DNA of 22,577 nucleotides from Caulobacteraceae bacterium (lineage in GTDB: Bacteria > Pseudomonadota > Alphaproteobacteria > Caulobacterales > Caulobacteraceae), in assembly GCA_947456005.1 (NCBI GenBank), contig CANGRP010000008.1, positions 1 to 22,577 on the forward strand. The letters are read 5' to 3'. This document shows positions 14,593 through 21,769 of the stretch, piece by piece. A program made the translations under genes and the position numbers. Positions within the stretch are counted from its first letter, which is position 1. Each line of letters starts with the position of its first letter. The notes below the pieces were generated by a model that was not told the DNA's origin, did not search any database, and was given only the letters and a program-made list of their open reading frames with translations.

Positions 14593-16002
14593 ATGACCCC
14601 CGTCCCCTCCGACGCCTTCCTGGACCGGCTCAAGGCCCTCGTCGGGTCTGCGGGCTGGGCTGACGACCCGGAGATCCTCGCACCGTGGCTGGTCGAGTGG
14701 CGCGATCGCTGGAGCGGCCGCACCCCCCTGATGCTCTCGCCGGCTTCGACGGAGGAGACCGCCGACATCATCCGGCTCTGCGCCGCCGAGGGCGCTCCCC
14801 TGGTTATCCAGGGCGGCAATACCGGCCTTGTCGGCGGCCAGATTCCCCAGGGCGAAATCCTGCTCTCCACCCGCCGGATGCGCGCCATACGGGATGTCGA
14901 TCCGGTCGATGACGTTCTTGTCGCAGAGGCCGGAGTCACCCTGGCCGAGGTCCAGGCCGCCGCCGAGGCGGCAGGGCGCCGCTTCCCCCTCAGTCTCGCC
15001 TCGGAAGGCAGCGCCACCCTCGGCGGGGTCATCTCCACCAACGCCGGGGGCGTCGCCGTGCTGAGGTTCGGGACCGCCCGCGACCTTGTCCTCGGCCTTG
15101 AGGCGGTGCTGCCCAGCGGAGAGGTCTGGCGGGGCCTCAGGCGCCTGCGCAAGGACAATACCGGCTACGACCTGCGGGGGCTCCTGTCCGGCGCCGAGGG
15201 CACCCTCGGCGTGATCACGGCCGCCAGCGTCAAGCTGTTCCCCCGGCCCGCGGGCCGCGCCGTCGCCATGGTGGCGGTCGAGAGCCCGCAGGCGGCCCTG
15301 GACCTTCTGTCCCGCGCCCGCCGCGTCGCAGACTCAGGCCTCGAGGCCTTCGAGCTTATGGCTCGCCAGGGTGTCGATTTCGCCCTGCGCAACATCCCCG
15401 GCCAGCGGGACCCTCTGACTGGCGCCCCGCCGTGGCGGGTCCTGCTTGAAGTGGCGTCCCCGGATTCCGGCGGGGCCGGGCGTCTGATGGAGGACCTTCT
15501 CGCAGAGGCCTGCTCAGACGGCGTAGCGGGGGAGGCGGTCATCGCCGCCAGCGAGGCCCAGGCCGCGGCCTTCTGGTCCCTCCGCGAGAATCAGTCCGCC
15601 GCCCAGAAGCCTGAGGGGGCGACCTGGAAGCATGACATCTCGGTGCCGGTGAGCCAGGTCCCGGCCTTCATCCGCCAGGCGGCTGAGGTTATGGCCGCCT
15701 TCGCCCCGGGCTGCCGGATCAGCGCCTTCGGACACGTGGGCGACGGCAACATCCACTTCGACGTCCTGCGCCCCGAGGGCGGGGACGACGCCGCCCACCT
15801 CGCCCGACGGGCTGAGGGACAGGCCCGCGTCCACGACATCGCCATCGCCCTTGGCGGATCGGTCTCGGCCGAGCATGGCCTCGGCGTCATGAAGGCGGAG
15901 GAGGCCCGCCGCCAGAAGGACCCGGCCGAGGTCGCCCTCCTGACCACGATCCGCGCGGCCCTCGATCCGGGCCGCATCCTGAACCCGCGCGTGCTATTCT
16001 GA
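14593..16002 (+). CDS. FAD-linked D-2-hydroxyacid dehydrogenase (D-2-hydroxyglutarate/D-lactate dehydrogenase family)
   Basis: The 469-residue flavoprotein has the vanillyl-alcohol-oxidase-type FAD domain (QGGNTGLVGGQIP at 73-85, ASEGSATLGGVISTNAGG at 136-153, SGAEGTLGVITAASVKLFP at 199-217). The C-terminal catalytic domain has the metal-binding HVGDGNIH (381-388), E427-H428 in SAEHGLG, and ILNPRVLF at the end. Family members oxidise D-2-hydroxyglutarate, D-lactate or D-malate and pass electrons to a quinone, cytochrome or ETF; phosphoserine-pathway by-product D-2-hydroxyglutarate is a likely substrate but not shown. The ATG was chosen where the conserved protein begins; it lies 46 bp after Sua5 and has no clear Shine-Dalgarno, so it could be leaderless or weakly translated. 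Confidence 0.9.
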   Translation: MTPVPSDAFLDRLKALVGSAGWADDPEILAPWLVEWRDRWSGRTPLMLSPASTEETADIIRLCAAEGAPLVIQGGNTGLVGGQIPQGEILLSTRRMRAIRDVDPVDDVLVAEAGVTLAEVQAAAEAAGRRFPLSLASEGSATLGGVISTNAGGVAVLRFGTARDLVLGLEAVLPSGEVWRGLRRLRKDNTGYDLRGLLSGAEGTLGVITAASVKLFPRPAGRAVAMVAVESPQAALDLLSRARRVADSGLEAFELMARQGVDFALRNIPGQRDPLTGAPPWRVLLEVASPDSGGAGRLMEDLLAEACSDGVAGEAVIAASEAQAAAFWSLRENQSAAQKPEGATWKHDISVPVSQVPAFIRQAAEVMAAFAPGCRISAFGHVGDGNIHFDVLRPEGGDDAAHLARRAEGQARVHDIAIALGGSVSAEHGLGVMKAEEARRQKDPAEVALLTTIRAALDPGRILNPRVLF

Positions 16003-16012
16003 GAGTCGCATC

Positions 16013-16804
16013 ATGCTGATCCTCCTTTCCCCCGCCAAGGCGATGGACTTCTCGCCGCCGCCCGTCCCGGCGCCCATGACCCGCCCGGTCCTGGAGGCCG
16101 AGACCGCCCGACTCGCGGAGTCCACGCGCCGCCTTTCGGTGGCCCAACTCCGCGGCCTTATGGATCTGTCCGAGAAGCTGGCCGTGTTGAACCGTGAGCG
16201 GTTCCAGGCCTTCGACCCGGCGGCTGACGGCGCCCTGCAGGCGGCTTTCGCCTTCAATGGCGATGTCTACGCCGGCCTGAAGGCGCGCGAGCTCGACCCC
16301 GACGCCCTTGCCTGGGCGCAGGAACATGTCCGCATCCTCTCCGGCCTCTACGGCGTCCTGAAGCCGCTTGACGGCATCCAGCCCTACCGGCTGGAGATGG
16401 GCTCGCCCTTGCAGACCCTCCGGGGCAAGACCCTCTACGCCTTCTGGGGCGACCGCATAGGCAAGGCCCTGGCCGCCGAGCTGGAGGGCAGCGCGGACCC
16501 TGTCGTCGTGAACGCCGCCTCCCAGGAATACGCCTCGGCCGTGGATCGAAAAGCTCTGGGCGCCCGGGTCGTGGAGGTGCGCTTCCTGGAGGAAAAGGAC
16601 GGCCGCTCCAAGATCATCAGTTTCTTCGCCAAGCGGGCGAGAGGCGCTCTGGCGCGTTTCGCCATCGACAACCGGGTCGACCGGGCGGACGATCTCCGGG
16701 CCTTCGACCGCGACGGCTACCGCTTCCAGGCCGGTGAGTCCTCGGCCGATCTCTGGGTCTTTTCCCGGCCCCAACCCGCGCCCGCCGGCGCTGACAAGGA
16801 GTAG
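16013..16804 (+). CDS. yaaA: YaaA family peroxide-stress protein
   Basis: The 263-residue protein begins MLILLSPAKAMDF, the N-terminal signature of the YaaA (DUF328/UPF0246) family, and contains KIISFFAKRARGALARF in the C-terminal half, the other conserved block. In Escherichia coli YaaA lowers free intracellular iron and limits peroxide damage to DNA and proteins, and it binds DNA. Cytoplasmic; no signal sequence. The length of about 260 residues is normal. It begins 10 bp after the dehydrogenase stop and ends 4 bp before the next gene, so it is inside an operon rather than under its own OxyR-type promoter, as far as can be seen. Confidence 0.93.
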   Translation: MLILLSPAKAMDFSPPPVPAPMTRPVLEAETARLAESTRRLSVAQLRGLMDLSEKLAVLNRERFQAFDPAADGALQAAFAFNGDVYAGLKARELDPDALAWAQEHVRILSGLYGVLKPLDGIQPYRLEMGSPLQTLRGKTLYAFWGDRIGKALAAELEGSADPVVVNAASQEYASAVDRKALGARVVEVRFLEEKDGRSKIISFFAKRARGALARFAIDNRVDRADDLRAFDRDGYRFQAGESSADLWVFSRPQPAPAGADKE

Positions 16805-16808
16805 GCCC

Positions 16809-17606
16809 ATGGCCGTCGACTACAAGCTTGAAGGCCATGTAGCGGTCGTCACCGGCTCGACCAGCGGCATCGGCCAGGCCCTTGCCTCAGCCCTGGCCGA
16901 GCAGGGGGTCAATGTTGTCCTCAACGGCCTGGGCGATCCGGCGAAGATCGAGGCGGACCGCCAGGCCCTTCAGGCCCGGACCAACGCCGCCGTCCGCTAC
17001 CATCCCGCCGACATGACCCGGCCCGAGGAGATCAAGGACCTGATCGCCTACGCCGTGCGTGAGTTCGGGCGGCTGGACATCCTGGTCAACAACGCCGGCA
17101 TCCAGCATGTCGCGCCGGTGGACGAGTTCCCCGAGGACAAGTGGGACGCCCTGATCGCCGTCATCCTGTCCTCGACCTTCCACGCCAGCCGGGCCGCCAT
17201 CCCCGTGATGAAGGCCCAGGGCAGGGGGCGGATCATCAACATCGCCTCGGCCCACGGCCTCGTGGCCTCGCCCTTCAAGGCTCCCTATGTGGCGGCGAAG
17301 TTCGGGGTGGTGGGCTTTACCAAGGGGCTTGCCGTCGAGCTGGCCCGCACGGGCGTCACCGCCAACGCCATCTGCCCGGGCTATGTGAAGACCCCCCTGA
17401 TCGAGGCCCAGATCGTCGATCAGGCCAAGACCCGCGGCATTCCCGAGGACCGGGTGATGGAGGATGTCATTCTCGCCGCACAGCCTACCAAGAAGTTCGT
17501 CGAGTACGAGCACCTGGCCGGCATGCTGCTCTACCTGGCGTCCGACGTCGGAGCCTCCGCCACGGGCGCCGCCCTGTCGGTGGACGGGGGCTGGACAGCA
17601 ACCTGA
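16809..17606 (+). CDS. bdhA: 3-hydroxybutyrate dehydrogenase (SDR)
   Basis: This 265-residue short-chain dehydrogenase has TGSTSGIG (15-22), NNAG (94-97), S147 in NIASAHGLVASP, and Y160-x3-K164. The VDEFPEDKWDALIAVILSST and AAQPTKKFVEYEHLAGM segments are characteristic of D-3-hydroxybutyrate dehydrogenase, which interconverts 3-hydroxybutyrate and acetoacetate with NAD in the use of polyhydroxybutyrate. The ATG has AGGAG 8 nt upstream, and 4 bp separate it from yaaA. A 31-bp palindrome starts 4 bases after its stop and could also act as a transcript end. The assignment is good, although a related SDR function cannot be excluded. Confidence 0.88.
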   Translation: MAVDYKLEGHVAVVTGSTSGIGQALASALAEQGVNVVLNGLGDPAKIEADRQALQARTNAAVRYHPADMTRPEEIKDLIAYAVREFGRLDILVNNAGIQHVAPVDEFPEDKWDALIAVILSSTFHASRAAIPVMKAQGRGRIINIASAHGLVASPFKAPYVAAKFGVVGFTKGLAVELARTGVTANAICPGYVKTPLIEAQIVDQAKTRGIPEDRVMEDVILAAQPTKKFVEYEHLAGMLLYLASDVGASATGAALSVDGGWTAT

Positions 17607-17610
17607 CGAG

Positions 17611-17641
17611 GCAAGGTACCTTTTCGAAAAAGGTACCTTGC
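17611..17641. repeat. 31-bp near-perfect palindrome (14-bp arms, 3-base loop), candidate PadR operator or hairpin
   Basis: The left arm GCAAGGTACCTTTT is at 17611-17624 and the right arm AAAAGGTACCTTGC at 17628-17641, with CGA between them. Both arms match perfectly. It sits between the bdhA stop (17606) and the PadR-family gene. The right half TACCTTGC (17634-17641) recurs directly at 17651-17658, exactly 17 bp later, and inverted at 17611-17618. No T-tract follows the right arm, so a normal rho-independent terminator is unlikely, although a hairpin in RNA could still stabilise the bdhA end. Confidence 0.7.
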
Positions 17642-17666
17642 AATGACAGATACCTTGCGATAGATA
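17638..17666 (+). promoter_or_regulatory. Candidate promoter of the padR operon with an embedded operator repeat
   Basis: A -35-like TTGCAA (17638-17643) and a -10-like TAGATA (17661-17666) are separated by 17 bases. The spacer contains the second direct copy of TACCTTGC (17651-17658), and the -35 element overlaps the right arm of the palindrome. A shifted -10 GATACT at 17663-17668 is also possible. This arrangement would let a PadR protein repress its own operon. The boxes are imperfect, and activity is an inference. Confidence 0.45.
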
Positions 17667-17693
17667 CTTCTTCATCAGAAGGAGGCGTCTATC

Positions 17694-18020
17694 TTGCCCG
17701 AAGCCGTACAGGTTCAGCTGAAGAGGGGGGTCCTGGAGCTTTGCGTCCTGGCCCTGCTCTCCCGCGCCGACGCCTACGCCTATGACATCGCCGCTCGCCT
17801 CGCGGCGGCGATCGACATGGGCGAAGGCACAATCTACCCCCTCATGCGCCGGATGCAGTCCGATGGACTGGTCGACACCTACCTGGTCGAAAGCCCTTCC
17901 GGTCCTCCCCGCAAATACTACAGGCTGACCCCTGCGGGTCGGAACAGCCTCGCCGCCCAGAAGGCGGAGTGGGTGTCCTTCTCCGTCGCAGTCGGCGAAA
18001 TCCTTGGAGATGAAAAATGA
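17694..18020 (+). CDS. PadR family transcriptional regulator (TTG start)
   Basis: The 108-residue protein is a minimal PadR-type winged-helix repressor. The helix-turn-helix spans about residues 12-58 (VLELCVLALLSRADAYAYDI and GEGTIYPLMRRMQSDGL), followed by the wing (residues 60-80, PPRKYYRLTPAG) and a short C-terminal helix. The start is TTG, supported by the perfect Shine-Dalgarno AAGGAGG at 17679-17685, 8 nt upstream; no ATG is available in frame. It overlaps the DUF1700 gene by ATGA, the usual gene order for this type of regulator. PadR proteins normally repress their own operon in response to small molecules, and here the ligand is unknown. Confidence 0.93.
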   Translation: MPEAVQVQLKRGVLELCVLALLSRADAYAYDIAARLAAAIDMGEGTIYPLMRRMQSDGLVDTYLVESPSGPPRKYYRLTPAGRNSLAAQKAEWVSFSVAVGEILGDEK

Positions 18021-18592
18021 GCCGTGAGCTCTTCCTGGGCCGGTTGAGGACCGGTCTCGCCGGCCTGCCGCCGGAAACGATCGACGACTATGTGGCCGAC
18101 TACGCCGCCCACTTCGATGAAGGCGTCGCCGCCGGTCGCAGTGAGGCCGACGTGATGGCCGGACTGGGCGATCCCGGCCGGCTGGCTCGTGAGCTCAAGG
18201 CCGAGGCGGGACTGAAGCGCTGGGAGACGGAGCGGAATCCGTCTTCGGCCGCTACGGCCATCTTCGGGTTGCTAGGCCTCGGTGTGATCGATGTCCTGAT
18301 CATCCTGCCGATCCTTCTTCCGGTCCTCGGCGTGATCCTCGGGTTCGCCATTACCTCGGTGGTCGGCTTTGGCGCCGGCGCCTTCGTCTTTGTCCTCGGT
18401 CCGCTGGCCGGGGCTGTTCGTGACATTGGCGCCGCCATGCTTGCGGGCCTGGGCGTCATGGCCGGCTCCGTGTCAGTCGGCGCGCTGACGGCGCTCGTGA
18501 CTGTGGGTCTGGTCAACGCCCTAGTCTGGTACGGCCGTCTGCACCTGAAGCTTCTGAAACCCGCCCTTGAAGCTCAGGAGGTCCGCTCGTGA
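18017..18592 (+). CDS. DUF1700 (HAAS-domain) membrane protein
   Basis: The 191-residue protein has an N-terminal helical HAAS domain (about residues 1-65, FLGRLRTGLAGLPPETIDDY and VMAGLGDPGRLARELKAEAG) followed by about three to four membrane segments from residue 83 onward (FGLLGLGVIDVLIILPILLP, then two to three Gly/Ala/Val-rich helices). DUF1700 proteins often sit next to PadR regulators and are thought to relay or sense envelope signals; this is family context, not shown here. The start lies in the PadR stop (ATGA) with GGAG 7 nt upstream. The stop overlaps the GTG of the next gene. The protein is predicted to be in the inner membrane. Confidence 0.87.
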   Translation: MSRELFLGRLRTGLAGLPPETIDDYVADYAAHFDEGVAAGRSEADVMAGLGDPGRLARELKAEAGLKRWETERNPSSAATAIFGLLGLGVIDVLIILPILLPVLGVILGFAITSVVGFGAGAFVFVLGPLAGAVRDIGAAMLAGLGVMAGSVSVGALTALVTVGLVNALVWYGRLHLKLLKPALEAQEVRS

Positions 18593-19335
18593 TCCGCACA
18601 CTCGCCCTCATCGCCGCCGCCGGCTTCATCCTCTGCATCGGTTCCCTGGCCGGAGCCCTTGCACTCGCCGGCGGGGCTGCCGGACTGAAGGACAGGGTCA
18701 ACCAGTTCGCCAAGGAGGCGGATATCCATATCGCCTCGGACGACAACGAGATTTTCCTCGGTGATCCGGGACCGAGCACAACCCGCCAGATGCCCTGGAG
18801 TGGCGCCGACACCCTCGAGATCGACGCCTTCGCCGAGGTCAACTACATCCAGGGACCCGCGGGGCGCATCAGCCTCGAAGGTCCTGCGGCCGTACTCGAC
18901 AAGGTCTCGGTCCGGAACGGCAAGATCGAGTTTGATGGCCACCGCTGGAAAGGCGGCGCCCTCAAGGTCACCGTGGAAGCGCCTGCGGTAAGGCGGTTTG
19001 AACTCGACGGCGTTCAGGATCTCAAGATCAGCGGCTACGACCAGGATACCCTTGAGATCGATCTGGGCGGGGCCGGCAGGGTCACGGCAACCGGAAAGAC
19101 CCGCCGGGTGGTGCTCGATATCTCGGGGACCGGCGCGGCCGACCTCACCGCACTCGAGGTGGAAGAAGCTGAGGTGGACCTGTCTGGAGCCGGCAAGGCG
19201 ACACTGGGTCCCCGGACCTCGGCGCGGATCGAGGTCTCAGGGATCGGCGAGGTCGAACTGACGCGGCGTCCCGCCCGACTGGAGCAGAACATCTCCGGAG
19301 CCGGTCGGGTCAGTCAGCCCGGACTTCCGGGCTAG
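18589..19335 (+). CDS. DUF2807/GIN-domain beta-solenoid protein with N-terminal membrane anchor
   Basis: The 248-residue protein starts with one hydrophobic segment (about residues 3-30), which is a signal peptide or membrane anchor; no convincing lipobox precedes its only nearby cysteine. From about residue 65 a right-handed beta-helix-like domain with repeating short strands is seen (for example DLKISGYDQDTLEIDLGGAG, then VDLSGAGKATLG and ISGAGRVSQPG), the pattern of the DUF2807/putative auto-transporter adhesin head GIN domain, which is also described in DUF4097-type proteins. The GTG start overlaps the DUF1700 stop (GTGA) with AGGAGG 7 nt upstream. It is probably exposed to the periplasm, anchored by its N-terminus. 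Its function is unknown. Confidence 0.85.
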   Translation: MIRTLALIAAAGFILCIGSLAGALALAGGAAGLKDRVNQFAKEADIHIASDDNEIFLGDPGPSTTRQMPWSGADTLEIDAFAEVNYIQGPAGRISLEGPAAVLDKVSVRNGKIEFDGHRWKGGALKVTVEAPAVRRFELDGVQDLKISGYDQDTLEIDLGGAGRVTATGKTRRVVLDISGTGAADLTALEVEEAEVDLSGAGKATLGPRTSARIEVSGIGEVELTRRPARLEQNISGAGRVSQPGLPG

Positions 19336-19354
19336 GCCGGCGTCGCCAACTTGA

Positions 19355-19395
19355 GGGCGGAAGGGAGCTCCTCGCGAGACCTTCCGCCCTTTTTT
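19355..19395 (+). terminator. Rho-independent terminator of the padR-DUF1700-DUF2807 operon
   Basis: A 10-bp perfect stem GGGCGGAAGG (19355-19364) pairs with CCTTCCGCCC (19380-19389) around a 15-base loop and is followed directly by six T (19390-19395). It begins 19 bases after the DUF2807 stop. Confidence 0.9.
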
Positions 19396-19680
19396 CTCGT
19401 CCTGCGCGGCCTATCCGGCCTCGCCCGATCCGTCCCCAACCCCAGGCCGATCCCGCGCGACTGAGGAGCTGCGACCGGCGAAGTCGGGCCGGATGGGACG
19501 AGATCCCTGGGGACTTGGCGACCACGCGCCTGTAGGCCTCCGGCAATCCCCCGATGGTCCGGGAGACGCGGGCCTCCCTCTTCAACAGTCCGGAATTTCG
19601 GTCACCCGACTGCTGATCCCGCTTGACGCCTCCTGCCCGCTTGCGGTCCTTCCTTCCCCAGACACAAAGGGAGGTAACCC
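19396..19680 (+). promoter_or_regulatory. Intergenic region before the SDR gene, with possible promoter
   Basis: I see no convincing gene in these 285 bases; the open frames here lack ribosome sites or run through the terminator. The only signals are a -35-like TTGACG at 19623-19628 without a recognisable -10 at 17 bp, and the strong Shine-Dalgarno AAAGGGAGGT (19666-19675) before the SDR ATG. Confidence 0.3.
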
Positions 19681-20466
19681 ATGGCCTATAGGCCTTTTGA
19701 TCTGACAGGAAAGGTGGCCCTGGTCACCGGTGGCAACGGCGGCATCGGCTTCGGCATGGTCGAGGCCCTGGCCCAGGCCGGGGCCGACGTGGTCATCTGG
19801 GGCTCCAACGGCAAGAAGAACGCCGCCGCCGCCGAAGCCCTCAAGGACGCTGGCGTCCGGGTGCTGACCCAGGTGGTGGACGTGGCCGACGAGAACGCCG
19901 TCCGCGAGGGCATGGCCGAAGCGGTCCGCCAGATGGGCCGGATCGACACCGTGGTGGCCAACGCCGGCATCGGCGGCGGCGCCTCGTCCTTCGCCGAGTT
20001 CCCCACCGAGACCTACCGACGGGTGCTGGCGGTGAACCTGGACGGCGTCTTCTTCACATTCCGCGAGGCCTGCAAACACATGGTCGAGCGGGCTGAAGGC
20101 GGCGACAAGGCCGGCGGGTCCCTGGTGGTGATCTCGTCCCTCTCCGCCTACGACGGCGCCCCGCGCAACGAGGCCTACGCCGCCACCAAGGGGGCGGTGA
20201 TCTCCATGATCCGTTCCATCGCCGTGGAGCACGCCCGCTACGGCGTCCGCGCCAACGCCGTCCTGCCGGGCTGGATCGCCACGGACATGACCGCCGGCGC
20301 CCAGGGCAACGACAAGTTCAACGACGCGGTGATCCGCCGCGTGCCCGTGCGCCGCTGGGGCCAGCCTGCGGACTTCGGCGGCATCGCCGTCTACCTGGCC
20401 TCGGACGCCTCGGCCTTCCACACCGGCGACAGCTTCCTGATCGACGGCGGCTACGGGATCTTCTGA
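19681..20466 (+). CDS. SDR family oxidoreductase
   Basis: The 261-residue protein is a classical short-chain dehydrogenase/reductase: the cofactor motif TGGNGGIG is at 16-23, NAG at 94-96, the catalytic serine in ISSLSAYDG (S153 or S155), and Y166-x3-K170. It resembles the 3-oxoacyl-ACP reductase/gluconate 5-dehydrogenase/polyol dehydrogenase branch, and its C-terminal GDSFLIDGGYGIF is standard for the family. The start is supported by GGGAGG 6 nt upstream. It stands alone, bounded by an intrinsic terminator on the left and convergent metZ on the right, with 11 bases between stops. Its substrate is unknown. Confidence 0.92.
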   Translation: MAYRPFDLTGKVALVTGGNGGIGFGMVEALAQAGADVVIWGSNGKKNAAAAEALKDAGVRVLTQVVDVADENAVREGMAEAVRQMGRIDTVVANAGIGGGASSFAEFPTETYRRVLAVNLDGVFFTFREACKHMVERAEGGDKAGGSLVVISSLSAYDGAPRNEAYAATKGAVISMIRSIAVEHARYGVRANAVLPGWIATDMTAGAQGNDKFNDAVIRRVPVRRWGQPADFGGIAVYLASDASAFHTGDSFLIDGGYGIF

Positions 20467-20477
20467 CCCGTCGGCGG

Positions 20478-21662
20478 TCAGACCGTGTCGAGGGCCTGGA
20501 GGATGTCTTCCGCCAGGTCCTCGGCGTCTTCCAGGCCGACGCTCATCCGCACCCAGCCCTCGGTGAGGCCGATTTCCAGCCGCTCGGATTCCGACATCGA
20601 GCGGTGGGTCGTGGTGCTGGGATGGGTGGCCATGGACTTGGCGTCGCCCAGGTTGTTCGAGATGTCGACAATCCCCAGGGCGTCCAGAAAGGCCCAGGCG
20701 CGGGTCCGATCGCCGAGGTCGAAGGCGACGACATTGCCCGGGCCGGTCATCTGGCTGGCGATGAGATTAGCCTGGGGATGGTCAGGCCGCCCCGGGAAGA
20801 CCACCCGGCGAACAGCAGTGTGACCGCCCAAAGCTTCGGTCACCCGCACCGCATTGTCCGCCTGCCGGCGCACGCGCAGGTCGAGGGTCTCCAGGCCCTT
20901 CAGAAGCACCCAGGAATTGAAGGGCGATAGGGCGGGCCCGGTGTGCCGCAGGATGTCGCGGTAGGCCTCGCCCATCAGCTCGGCCCCGCCCAGGATGGCG
21001 CCGCCCAGCACCCGGCCCTGGCCGTCGATGTGCTTGGTGGCCGAGTAGACGACGATGTCCGCCCCCAGCTCGAGGGGCTTCTGGAAGATCGGGGTGGCGA
21101 AGACGTTGTCCACCACCAGCCGGGCGCCGGCCTGGCGGGCGAGGCCGGCCACCTCGGCGATGGGGGTCACCTCCAGCAGGGGATTGGCCGGGCTCTCCAC
21201 CAGGAAGGCGCGGGTGTTGGGCCGGATGGCGTCGGCCCAGGCGGCGGGGTCCGTGGCGTCGACGAAGGTCACCTCGACCCCGAAGCGGGGCATCCACTGG
21301 GAGAGGATCCAGCGGCAGGACCCGAACAGGGCCCGCCCGGCCACCACATGGTCCCCGGCCCGGACGAGCCCCTGCAGGGCCACGTGCACCGCTGACATGC
21401 CCGAGGCCGTCGCCCGGCAGACCTCGGCCCCCTCCAGAAGGGCGAGGCGTTCCTCGAACATCTGCGTCGTGGGGTTGCCAAACCGCTGGTAGATGAAGCC
21501 CGCGTCCTCGCCCGAGAACCGCCGGTCGGCCGCCGCGGCGCTGTCGTAGGCGAAGCTCTGGGTCAGGTAGAGGGCCTCGGAAATCTCGCCATAGGGCGAG
21601 CGCGCCATGCCGCCGCGCACCAGGCGGGTCTGGGGGCGCCAGTCCTTGGGGCTCTGGGTCAT
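20478..21662 (-). CDS. metZ: O-succinylhomoserine sulfhydrylase
   Basis: The 394-residue enzyme makes homocysteine from O-succinylhomoserine and sulfide with pyridoxal phosphate, the direct sulfhydrylation route to methionine. It belongs to the Cys/Met metabolism PLP family: YQRFGNPTTQMFEERLALLEGAE (about residues 58-80), the SGM cofactor loop near 88-90, and the PLP lysine K210 in YSATKHIDGQGR. The N-terminal WRPQTRLVRGGMARSPYGE and ALYLTQSFAYDSA blocks fit MetZ better than cystathionine gamma-synthase. Its ATG has GGAGA 6 nt upstream. It diverges from the dCTP deaminase gene across 107 bp. No SAM riboswitch was recognised in that gap. Confidence 0.92.
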   Translation of the reverse strand: MTQSPKDWRPQTRLVRGGMARSPYGEISEALYLTQSFAYDSAAAADRRFSGEDAGFIYQRFGNPTTQMFEERLALLEGAEVCRATASGMSAVHVALQGLVRAGDHVVAGRALFGSCRWILSQWMPRFGVEVTFVDATDPAAWADAIRPNTRAFLVESPANPLLEVTPIAEVAGLARQAGARLVVDNVFATPIFQKPLELGADIVVYSATKHIDGQGRVLGGAILGGAELMGEAYRDILRHTGPALSPFNSWVLLKGLETLDLRVRRQADNAVRVTEALGGHTAVRRVVFPGRPDHPQANLIASQMTGPGNVVAFDLGDRTRAWAFLDALGIVDISNNLGDAKSMATHPSTTTHRSMSESERLEIGLTEGWVRMSVGLEDAEDLAEDILQALDTV

Positions 21663-21687
21663 GGGCGGTCTCCGTGTCAGGAGCCCG

Positions 21688-21716
21688 CTTCAACCGCGAC
21701 GGCCGCCGCAGGTCAA
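21688..21716 (-). promoter_or_regulatory. Candidate metZ promoter
   Basis: On the minus strand, TTGACC (complement of 21711-21716) and TTGAAG (complement of 21688-21693) are separated by 17 bases, 25 bases before the metZ ATG. The -35 is good; the -10 is a weak match. Activity is an inference. Confidence 0.35.
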
Positions 21717-21769
21717 GCGGCGCGCCGGTTGGCCTTGCCATTCCCCGGCTGGGCGGCGAGTGTCCCCCC

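Noticed and set aside
17611..17641. The palindrome as a normal rho-independent terminator of bdhA
   Set aside because: The right arm is not followed by a T-tract; its repeats in the promoter region fit an operator better.
19310..19585. Minus-strand frame of 91 codons before the SDR gene, with GC-rich third positions in its first half
   Set aside because: It would start with TTG, has no ribosome site, and runs through the intrinsic terminator, with no recognisable family.
21663..21769. Possible SAM riboswitch upstream of metZ
   Set aside because: No recognisable SAM-I or SAM-II core, pseudoknot or aptamer-like stems can be seen in 107 bases.
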